Source: Ilyonectria destructans
Taxonomy: Eukaryota; Ascomycota; Sordariomycetes; Hypocreales; Nectriaceae
NCBI GenBank assembly: GCA_020740775.1
Contig: JAHEWK010000016.1
Span: 930,001 to 994,000, forward strand
Reading direction: 5' to 3'
Length of the DNA stretch: 64,000 nucleotides
Of the stretch, positions 56,069 through 64,000 are shown piece after piece. How positions within the stretch are numbered: position 1 is the stretch's first letter; each line of letters opens with the position of its first letter. The notes under the pieces were generated by a model. It searched no databases, was not told where the DNA came from, and was given only the letters and a program-made list of their open reading frames with translations. Both the position numbers and the translations under genes were made by a program.

Positions 56069-57089
56069 TTACTCATCGTCTCCGAAAAAGACCTCGACAC
56101 CAGTAGGCAAGAATGTGCCGTCGCACACCTTGAATCGATCCTTGATGCCGTCCAGGCCAGCGACCTCCTCCTCGGTCAGCTCCCAGCCGTCAAGCTGTCG
56201 GTTGGCCTCAATGCGGGAGGGAGTGACACTCTTGGGGATGACACTCCAGCCCTTCTGCAGACCCCACATGAGCAGCACCTGCTGAGGCGACTTGCCCTTG
56301 CTCTCGGCGATCTTGAGCAGAGTCTCGTTCTTGTAAAGGGGCGAGTCGGTCGAGCCGAGGCATGAGTAGCCGGTGCTGTGGATACCCTTGGAGGTGTTGT
56401 ACGCGACAAGCTTGGGAGAGGGTCTGCAGGGGTGCAGCTCGATCTGGTTGACCGCAGGGACGATCTGGTGAATAATGTCAGTCAATGGCGCCTCGAGTGA
56501 AGCAATGGGTTTGCTTGTGGACTACTTACCGTGGTGTCGGGGTGGTTGAGAAGCTCCTCAAGGTGGGTGATGCCAAAGTTTGACACACCAATGTTCTTGA
56601 CCTTGCCGGTGGCGACCAGCTTCTGCAGCTCGTGCCAGGTCTTGATGAAGTTCCAGTCCTCATAGTGCTTGGTGAGGTCATCAGGGTCGGTCGAGCTGGG
56701 CCAGTGCATGAGGTACAGGTCGACATAGTCAGTGTCGAGGTTCTTGAGACTCAGGTCAATGGCCTCGGGCACGCGCTTGTGCCAGGGGTTGTCGAGCTTG
56801 GTAGTGAGCCAGATCTTCTCGCGGGGGACACCGGAGGCCTTGATACCCTTGCCGACGTCCTTCTCATTCTGATAGGCAAAGGCGGTATCGATGTGAGGGT
56901 ATCCGGCGCGAAGGGCGGCCTCGACGGCCCCGGAGACCTCCTCAGGCGAAGACTGCCATGTTCCAAGACCCACGGCGGGGATCTTGGCGCCCGTGTTGAG
57001 GGTGAAGTTGCGGCTGGATGGAATGTCAGCATTGGCTCATGAATAGAGGGGGAAGCCGAGAACTCATACCCGGTCCAGTTGGTAGCCAT
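56069..57089 (-). CDS. Aldo-keto reductase (glycerol dehydrogenase/GCY1-like)
   Basis: Three exons, 57070..57089, 56530..57013 and 56069..56464, 299 aa. The introns are 56 and 65 nt with GTATGA and GTAAGT donors. Exon 1 codes only six residues and part of a Gly codon, before the family start RNFTLNTGAKIPAVGLGTW. The catalytic tetrad is complete: Asp49 (HIDTAFAY), Tyr54, Lys79 (LTTKLD) and His110 (YLMHWP). Other motifs are IGVSNFG, NQIELHPC, PQQVLLMWGLQKGWSVIPKS and the NADPH-site R-x-E-x-N. Family members reduce aldehydes or oxidise glycerol with NADP(H). The sequence is near fungal glycerol dehydrogenases (Gld1/Gcy1 group). Cytosolic. Confidence 0.9.
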
Positions 57090-58181
57090 GATGCTATCTG
57101 TGTGCGATTACACGGAGGTGTCGGTTAAAGGGCGTGTTGGGAGGAGTCTCGGTTATGTCAAGTAGAAGAGAGAGGAAGACAGAACAGATAGAAATGTAGA
57201 ATCCCATCCCTCGCGCTCGTATTTCTACTTTCTCAAGAAAGACCCATCCCCCGCTTCCCCGTAGCCCTGAACACGGCCACCCCCACCACCAGCACACCGA
57301 CATCATCATCGGCGCGTTCGGCGATGGGAGCCTCAGATTGGTGCGCATCCTCAATTCCCCCACCAGCAGGCCCCTAGAACTTGCGCTCGCGACGCGGCGG
57401 GGTTAATCCTAGATCGCATCTGGCTTTGGTGAGGTTATTTTACGGACGGCCTTGGGAGTTCTCCGCGCCATGTTTTGCCCTGAGTGCCCTTGTTTGCAAC
57501 GCGGCGTGTGCCAGCACTTTATCGCAATCACGCCAGGCCAAGCAAAATATCAGTAAAACAGAGATCTTCTTGGCAGTAAAAAAAACATCACGATGCGCTG
57601 TACACTTGGCTGGACTGACGTAGCGCATCAACGCGGGCTTCGGATCGCAGCCGCAGCATGACGCGCAAGGGCCCAAGTCTGGGTTCCGTTATTGTGGGCG
57701 ATGCTGCTATAGCCGCTCGAATCAACCTACACGTTTGGATATCCACTGCGCGAGAGAGCCTACCAAGCTGGGTTAATCGGCGTATCTAGCCTTGGGAATG
57801 GATCACTTGGCTGGGCCGATGACTGTGGCTCTTTAAGCCGCACCAGTCATGATTGGCGAGATGCAGCGCGTGTCAGGCTTGCGTATCATGTGTCTTGTGT
57901 CTTCTTGGAGATGGGAAGCCATCAGAGGAGCTGGATTTTAGACTTGAGAAAGTTGGGAATAAATCGACAGTTGACTAAAACACCTCATTCTCCTTCATCG
58001 CATTACCCAATTCTCCCTCATCTCAAACTACCCAATAACCAGAACCATAACCATAACCAAGAACCGTCTATTTGTTTCTGTTTTCCTTATCCATCTTCCA
58101 TCCACGCGGTCACGCTCATGACAACCTCCCTACCCTACCCACTTCCATGATTCTAGCCCCTCAACCTCCCTTCTCCCTCCA
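57090..58181. other. Spacer between aldo-keto reductase and bHLH genes
   Basis: 1.1 kb. The aldo-keto reductase promoter occupies the left, the bHLH 3' flank the right. The part near 57.97-58.20 kb is C/T-rich. No further gene. Confidence 0.6.
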
Positions 58182-59168
58182 TCACATCACACACCCTCCT
58201 CCCAACCTCACCCTCAACTCCCTCCTCTCCCTCTCCATCCGCGCCATGTCCCGCTCCAGAACCTGGATGCGCTCCGTGGCCAGGTCCAGCACCTCGGCCT
58301 TGCTCACGCGCCGCTCGCCGATGCCGTCGCGCCGCCCGCCGCCGATGACCGACGACCCGGGCGCCGGCAGCACCGACAGCAGCCGCTCGAAGTGCAGGTT
58401 CAGCCGCTTGCGGTACTGCTGCTCGACCTGGTTGTGCGCCGCCCGGGCTTTCACGTCCTCGACCGTCTCCGTGGGCCGCTGTGGGAGGATGTTGGGGCGC
58501 TTCTTGGGCGCGCGCGATGCGGTGCGGAGCTGGGTGCGTGGGCGCTTCTTGGACTTGGCTGCCGAGGCTGAGCGCTTGCGCTTTCGCGGCTCTTCGTCTG
58601 AGGACTGGTCGTCGTCCTCCGGGGCCGAGTCCTGGGAGAGGTCGTCTGCCGTGGGAGGAGTCGGCAGGAAGCTCGTCGGCGAGGCCTGAGTGGGCCATGC
58701 GCCGACGGAGCTGTAGAGACCGGCGCTGGTGGCGCTGGTGAAGTCGTATCGATCTGAGAGGGTGGTTGACCCTCGATGTCCAAGTCGGAAGGGGAACAGG
58801 CCCTGGGAGACACCCCCGATGGGATAGCTCACGGGGAGGAAGTCTCCGTACGGCTGGTCAAGGTAGGCAAAGTCTCCCATCGGGGACGGGAAGAGAGGCT
58901 GGTCAAGAAGTGGCGTCTCGGGAGAGTGCAGTGGTGTCTGTTGACAGAGCAGGTTAGCGGCTGTTTCTTCATCATCGACAACTCGAGGGACACTTACCGG
59001 CGAAGCCGCAACATACGGGCTCACAGCCAGTCCGGGGTACGACATGGCGGTTGGTTCGATGCCTCCAAGCCAAGGGTAGTCTCCCTGGACCTGTCCTTCT
59101 CCGGCTTCACTCAGCGGCGCCGCCTCGGCCGTCGCCTCAAGGTAGGTCGAGTCCATCATGTTAATCAT
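58182..59168 (-). CDS. bHLH transcription factor with SREBP-type tyrosine in the basic region
   Basis: Two exons, 58998..59168 and 58182..58937, 308 aa. The 60-nt intron (GTAAGT...CTAAC...CAACAG) is in frame, so an unspliced reading adds 20 residues. I call it an intron because donor, branch site and acceptor are all ideal. Start at the first ATG, 59168; ATGs at 59159 and 59156 are alternatives. N-terminal half is Pro/Ser/Gly-rich (PLLDQPLFPSPMGDF; SFLPTPPTADD). A bipartite basic segment EEPRKRKRSASAAKSKKRPRT follows at about residue 190. The bHLH domain starts near RAAHNQVEQQYRKRLNLHFERLL, with HNxxExxYR in the basic region, as in SREBPs and their fungal relatives. The loop is Gly/Arg-rich and helix 2 is VSKAEVLDLATERIQVLE. 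No membrane segment follows, so it is not an SREBP precursor. It has a 2.7-kb upstream region. Confidence 0.85.
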   Translation of the reverse strand: MINMMDSTYLEATAEAAPLSEAGEGQVQGDYPWLGGIEPTAMSYPGLAVSPYVAASPVSVPRVVDDEETAANLLCQQTPLHSPETPLLDQPLFPSPMGDFAYLDQPYGDFLPVSYPIGGVSQGLFPFRLGHRGSTTLSDRYDFTSATSAGLYSSVGAWPTQASPTSFLPTPPTADDLSQDSAPEDDDQSSDEEPRKRKRSASAAKSKKRPRTQLRTASRAPKKRPNILPQRPTETVEDVKARAAHNQVEQQYRKRLNLHFERLLSVLPAPGSSVIGGGRRDGIGERRVSKAEVLDLATERIQVLERDMARMERERRELRVRLGGGCVM

Positions 59169-61881
59169 CAAGTGTTATCCAAGAAAGCCATCAAGCATCG
59201 GAGGTCCGTCGTTGGACGCACTCATCACGCATCAAAGCCCTCGATAGTTATTATTCTGCTCCCTATTCTCTTCCAGCTCAAACGCAGTTCAGCAGTCGGC
59301 AGTGCTGTAGTCTTGAAACAGGGCGGTCCTCTCTGCGAGTCGAGAAGCCGAAAGCCATCACGGAGCGGTGCTTTCGTATGACGGTTGACTTTGTCGTGCT
59401 CCTATAGTGCTAAGCGTGGGAGGAAACACGGACGGGTAACGAGAGAAGAAGACTTGTCCTCTGATCAGACCAACCCCCGGCAGGCCAGGTCCCCTTTATA
59501 TACCCTACGGGAATTTTTATTTCCTGTCCACAATTGCCAAGGTTCAAACTGGGGAACAAGCACGAGCGGGAGGGGGCCAGCATAAAAGGCATTGCCGTGG
59601 CGAGACGGGACAAAACAACTGGACAACTTGGGTGTGGGACGGGCAACAGGAACGGGGAATGGCCATGGCATGGTCAGAGTCGCATTTCGCAATGCAGCCA
59701 TGGCGCCCCCGTAGCCGAGCCGGAGCCGTAGCCGGTGTGATTCATCGCAAAGGCCCAAGTCCAAGCCATCCCCAAGGTTACGAACTCGTAGCACCCCAAA
59801 TGTCTCTGGGGGACCAATCCAAACGCCGATACCACGGCATCCTGACGCCCAGGGCCCATGGCCAAGCTTTCTTGGCGGCAGGCGTGGCCATTCAATTAGC
59901 AAATGCGGCCCCGCGGGTACCTAATAGCCACGTAAGAGCTTCCCCCTCTTGGGTGTTAATTTTCCTTTTGTCCTCGTGGATGGAAAAAAGAAATAGAGGC
60001 TGGGGAAATGGGAAAACAGACGTGTGCGATGCAGGTTTGACAGGAGAGCGGTGTGGCTTGTTGTTGGGCACGTTCAAAGTATACGACACTCGGCCTTTTA
60101 CATCACCACAGCATAGGACGCCAAGCTCCTAGACTAAGGAGAACATCTGGTTGTGCACATGTGGCGTGAGCGAGCCCCGTCCCCAACTACCAAAACCCAA
60201 GGGGTGGCAAAAGGTCTTGGCTTGCAGCAATCTTGACTAATGGGCTCTTCGGGGTTCTCTGGGGTTCCCCCCTCAAAGAGGGTTCTCGTTTGTAAGTGCA
60301 TGGAGAAGATCGGCGATGGGCCGAGGGGAGATTTCTGGGGCTTTTTTTTTTGGCCTGGGGTGTTGTGTTGGTATGTGATGTGTTGGACTTTTGCGTGCGT
60401 GCATACATACACATACAGAGATACATTTTCACTATTGACTTTGCCCTATGATCTGCTATGACTTCTGATTCATTCCAGAGACTCAGGGATAAGGAATCAT
60501 CTGAAAACAGACGACAGGCTCCAAAGAGCAGGTCCTCCAGCGCGATGCCATGTACGGTGTAGACTGCAAAGTCCCATCTACTTCCAAGCCTCCCCTCCCA
60601 TCCACATGCGACTTCAAGCCATGACTTAGCAATCAATATCACCATATGCAGGCCTCTCTCCATCCGTCCGCAGCTGCGCCAACTGGCGCAGCCGAGTCTC
60701 AAATGCCGACCGACAGCTCACATCCAAAGTGCAAAAACCACACACCGGCCATGTCTCGGCATCCTGAATGGAGCGGCCGGCCACCGACAAAACGCCAGTT
60801 CTGTGGGCCCATTCGCGGGGCGCCATCATCTCACCTTTTTTCAAGTTCGGCGGGCGAGAAGAACATGGGGGCGGTGACCTTTGCGTCGCAATTGGCATCA
60901 CCCGCAGTGAATGCCGGTTTCGTGGAGAGAAGAGACTACAGTCGAATGCTTTCTGGGCCATGGCTGAAAAGTGCAAGGTGGCGGAATGGGACTGGCAGGC
61001 GCCGGCGACGGAAGAGTGAGAGAAGGAGGGCTTGGCCGGCACCAGTTGCTGAGGTAACTAACCCGGAGCTGAGGCTGGCCAAAGACGATCGCGCGATGAA
61101 CCATACCGTCGGTACCATCATCCACCTCCAAGATCCTCCGCCGTCCTTGACACAGCGAGAAGCCTCAACCCACAACCGCGTGCGCTTCCCCATGATCCAT
61201 CAGCCCTACCCGCCGCCGTGGTAGGCCGTTGCGGAGGCACCGGGGAAACGTCAGCCCCCCAAAACTCGACGCCCGGGCCAATAGCGATACATGAGGCCCG
61301 CGCTGGATGACGGGGTCTCAACGTGGAATGCAGGGGTTATCATGAAGTCTGATTGCGGCTTTTTTATAGATCCCGGCGCTTTTGGGTCATGGGGATCTAT
61401 CTGGCTTGGCCGAGGGGGATTACGGAGGTGAGGTAAGGCACTCGTGGGGAAGTGGGCTCGTCAGGTGTTTGCGTGAGATTCGGTTTCGATGCCGATGCGG
61501 CATTCAGATCAGAGATCGAGATCAGAGTGGGTGACCTGTGATTTGTTCAGGCGATGGTGTTGACGGCAGTGTACTAAGAGAGGGCCCCTGCGGGGATGCT
61601 TTCTTGGAACCTAGTCTGGGATGGACGGCATTTACAATCGAGGAGAGAGATGGCCATGGTTCGAGACCCCAACCAATATTATCCCAACCCGAGGGCATCG
61701 CCCAAGACACATCGACGCCCGTGTGCATTCCGCCGCTGGCTGGGGCGAACCGAGCACCATCTAAACACCAAATTACAAGCCCGACCTGCAAGGGAATGGG
61801 AGAGAGAGATAGCGGAGGATTGCTCTGGCGAGAGAAGCGCGAGTTTCTCCAGGCCGAGACATCCGATCTATCGTGCTGCTC
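59169..61881. other. 2.7-kb upstream region of the bHLH gene
   Basis: The largest gene-free region in the right half. A TATA box for the bHLH gene is listed separately. Frames here are short and overlap on both strands. Long upstream regions are common for fungal regulator genes. A T10 run at 60342-60351 is the only other notable feature. Confidence 0.5.
59495..59502 (-). promoter_or_regulatory. TATA-like element of the bHLH gene
   Basis: On the minus strand the sequence reads TATATAAA, about 330 bp upstream of the start codon. This implies a long 5' leader of roughly 290 nt if used. Confidence 0.35.
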
Positions 61882-62771
61882 TTAAACGGCCACCTCCTCG
61901 GGCGCGTCCTCTGCGGTAGCACCCTCGACGACCTTGCGCTTCTTTGCGGGGGGTGCGTCCTCTGTGGGGAAGGCGTGTCAGCAAGGTGTTACGGCGACAA
62001 AGTCAGAGGGTTGGAGATGGACTTACCAGCTGGGGCGTCCTCGTTGGCAGTGGCGGTGTCACGCTTGCCGTTGGTCTCCTTGGCCTCGCCATTGGCCTTG
62101 GGAGCCTCGTCGTCGTCGGCGCCCTCAGCGTCTTCTTCCTCGTCTTCCTCTTCGTCGTCATCGGCCTTGGCCTTGGAGCCGTTAGTAGGCTTGGCTTTAG
62201 CCTTGGCCTCGGCCTTGCCGTTGGGCTTATCGCCCTCTTCGGCTTCCTCATCCTCTTCCTCATCGGCATCCTCCTCGCTCTCTTCCTCTTCTTCGACGCC
62301 ACCAGCCTCGTCTCCAGTGGAGATGTACCTATCGGCAGAGCCTGGTCAGCACGAGGTCATGTCATGGTTGGAACCGCCATCGGAAGAGTCAAGAGCGATT
62401 GATGGCGATCCCTAGCAATGTTGTGATGCACGATCGCGAGTGGCAGATCGATGCATCGGAACAATGGGAGCTGTCGCGGGTTGCAGGCGCGGACTCGACG
62501 GCGATAGGCAGTCAAAGGCGCGCGCATGCGACGTCACCGAGGCGCATCGCATCGCATCGCGCATTGTGCATGGGCCACGGGCAACAGCATCGCAAAGTGA
62601 GCGCAGCACAATTGCGACAACGATTGCGACGGCGGCGAAACGACCCGCAAAGGGAGAAAACAAGCAGCAACAAGAGCAGACTTACTCCTCTTCCTCCTCG
62701 GCATCGGAGTCCTCGGGGAGGGAGACGAGCTCCTCCTCCTCCTCGGGCTGACCTCGTCGGCTGCGAACCAT
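61882..62771 (-). CDS. Acidic nuclear protein with classical NLS
   Basis: Three exons: 62686..62771, 62027..62328 and 61882..61961, 155 aa. The introns are 357 nt (GTAAGT...GATAG) and 65 nt (GTAAGT...CACAG). The protein begins MVRSRRGQPEEEEELVSLPED and is acidic along nearly its whole length (runs of Glu and Asp), with Lys/Ala-rich segments (KAEAKAKAKPTNG). It ends with a monopartite nuclear localisation signal, PPAKKRKVV, and an acidic tail. No folded domain is evident. The composition is like prothymosin-type acidic proteins or histone-binding factors. The coding frame is unambiguous after splicing. The long first intron is unusual for this window. Similar acidic proteins with an early long intron occur in related fungi, as far as I recall; function unknown. 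Confidence 0.7.
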
Positions 62772-63110
62772 GGTGGCTAAGTGGGATAGGGTAGTGGGTT
62801 GTAAGGGTGGACTAGTGATTGCGATTGCGATGGAGGCGCGACGGTTGCAAGCAGAACTCGGCGTATGGAAGGGAGATGATTTGAGATACAGTGAGATGGA
62901 GGAGAAGATGGAGGAGAGAGAGGTTGGTGTGAGACGGGAGGGAGAGGAGAGAGAGGAGCGTGGAGGAGAGTTAGGGGAGCGGGAGGGCGTGAGGGCGCGC
63001 CTGGGGAGAGCTGGGGGAGCTGGTGGTGGGAGCTGGGAGCTGGAGCTGGCAGCTGTGCAGCTTGGGGCAACAAGGGCGACGGCGCAATGGAGAATGGAGC
63101 GCTGGGGCCG

Positions 63111-63130
63111 TCACAGTCACAGTCACAGTC
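63111..63130. repeat. (TCACAG)n short tandem repeat
   Basis: Three units of TCACAG and a partial one. It appears as TVTVTV in antisense frames, which is a shadow. Confidence 0.8.
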
Positions 63131-63192
63131 ATCGATTCCATCATCCGGCGGACGGCTGGCTCACTGGGTACACTCCCAAGCACCAAGAGCGG

Positions 63193-63213
63193 CACCCAGC
63201 ACCCAGCACCCAG
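63193..63213. repeat. 7-bp tandem repeat (CACCCAG)
   Basis: Three copies of CACCCAG in a row, in non-coding GC-rich DNA near the right edge. Confidence 0.7.
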
Positions 63214-64000
63214 CGCCGGAGGTTTAAAAAAGGAAAATGGGTGCTGGAGCTTGGTGGTCCGTAGGGTATCCGTAGGGACCGGTTGCCGTGGGCGGATACC
63301 TCGAGCTGCGCGCCGCCATCACCGGAATCACAGGTACCCCAGGTTGGCGGGCGGCCGGGTTCCAAGAGGGTGGGTGGGAGGTGTGGGTAAAAGGTTCCGA
63401 GTGGGCACCTCCTCTCTGGGTCTGCTGCATCTCCTGCGTCTGCTCGCCTTTGCTGGGTCGCCTCCCTCCGTCTCCTCTCTCCTCACTCCTCTTCCCAGTT
63501 GCCAGGTTCGTCCGCACGACCTTGGTCAGGTAAGCAGCCTCCCTCCTGGTCTCCTGGTCCGTCCCAGCTCTTGGTTGACCGACGGCGCTGGACGCGTCAA
63601 TGGTCGGACGGACGCGCGACCAATCAGCCCAGCCAATCGGCCAGCCCTCTGTGCTCCCGGAACCAGACACCGGCGTTTGCCTTTTTGCCTTTGCCCTTGC
63701 TTTTGCTTTTGCCTCTACCTTTTTAGGGCGGGCTTCAGCAGACGGGACGCCGGAGGAGTGGGCGAACAAGACATTCCCGGTGGCTGGGGAGCAGCGCAGC
63801 GCAGCCGCCTCTATCCAGCGCCGAGTCCGCTACCACACCCTCGCTCCTTCGCTGACACTCCCTTCACCCTGGAGCTGGAGCCGGTTCTGGCGCTGGCGTT
63901 GGCGCTCGACCTGGGGGGACAGAGCACACAATCGTGACGCAAGTATGGAGATGGTACGTCTTGCTCGCCATTTTCGCCCAGCCGGTCCAGGGGGGCACGT

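Larger units (their letters stand above)
62772..64000. other. Right-edge region, GC-rich with short tandem repeats
   Basis: Promoter of the acidic-protein gene at the left. Two short tandem repeats are listed separately. A long plus-strand frame (63023..63937) is low complexity and not called. Near the edge an ATG at about 63942 is followed at once by GTACGT, which might be the tiny first exon of a gene beyond the window. Confidence 0.4.

Noticed and set aside
60626..61224. Overlapping frames of 138 and 192 codons on opposite strands
   Set aside because: No domain, no start context and no splice partner; both are in the long bHLH upstream region and look like chance frames.
63023..63937. 304-codon plus-strand frame at the right edge
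   Set aside because: Low-complexity Arg/Pro/Leu composition, includes simple repeats, no domain or splice context.
1..64000. CRISPR arrays, bacterial operons, rRNA genes, secondary-metabolite core enzymes
   Set aside because: None seen. Gene structure and families are fungal nuclear throughout, and no PKS, NRPS, terpene synthase or similar core gene is present.

Overview
The window is nuclear DNA of a filamentous ascomycete (Pezizomycotina). A Sordariomycete, probably of the order Hypocreales, fits best. The evidence is about twenty spliced genes with short introns (mostly 46-95 nt, GT-AG with CTNAC-type branch sites), fungal families such as a PTH11/SAT4-like rhodopsin-type membrane protein, a CFEM protein, a Chs5-Arf1-binding protein and Hir3, and a tRNA-Tyr with a short intron. 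There are no operons, CRISPR arrays or bacterial features. The order is an inference from gene content only. Layout: 1-17 kb is gene-poor. It holds a rhodopsin-like membrane protein, a 2-oxoadipate dioxygenase-type (DUF1338) enzyme, a tandem pair of related small secreted-type proteins (the second truncated), a small HicA-like basic protein, two minisatellites and long stretches without genes. 16-24 kb holds a D-2-hydroxyacid dehydrogenase, a mitochondrial PP2C phosphatase and a divergent ribosome-biogenesis pair, SSF1 and RRP3. 24-37 kb is an accessory, secretome-rich stretch: an LPMO-like secreted protein, a multi-pass membrane protein, a CFEM GPI-anchored protein, a D-serine dehydratase-like protein that has lost its active-site motifs, two MITE-like elements and a secreted zinc-metalloprotease-like protein. 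37.8 kb carries tRNA-Tyr(GTA). 38-50 kb is a conserved housekeeping block: HIR3 and a ChAP-family exomer gene in divergent orientation, GPN1/NPA3, and the RNA polymerase subunit RPB12. 50-53 kb has a small cysteine-rich secreted protein followed by decayed tandem copies of itself. 52.7-57.1 kb has an HD-domain plus adenylate-kinase-like fusion with key residues lost, a HIT-family protein and an aldo-keto reductase. 58-63 kb has a bHLH regulator with a long upstream region and an acidic nuclear protein. How the genes relate: SSF1, RRP3, RPB12, GPN1 and HIR3 all act in gene expression and ribosome production, but only SSF1 and RRP3 share a promoter with ribosome-biogenesis-type motifs. The secreted and surface genes at 24-37 kb and 50-51 kb look like independently regulated host- or substrate-interaction genes, not a biosynthetic cluster. 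The most unusual items are two apparent pseudoenzymes: the HD/adenylate-kinase fusion (52760-54165), which lacks the P-loop lysine and one HD metal ligand, and the D-serine-dehydratase-like protein (31492-32938), which lacks the PLP lysine and other family motifs. Exon boundaries below were worked out by eye from splice signals, reading frame and family conservation. Every multi-exon model keeps a continuous frame, but none has transcript support here.
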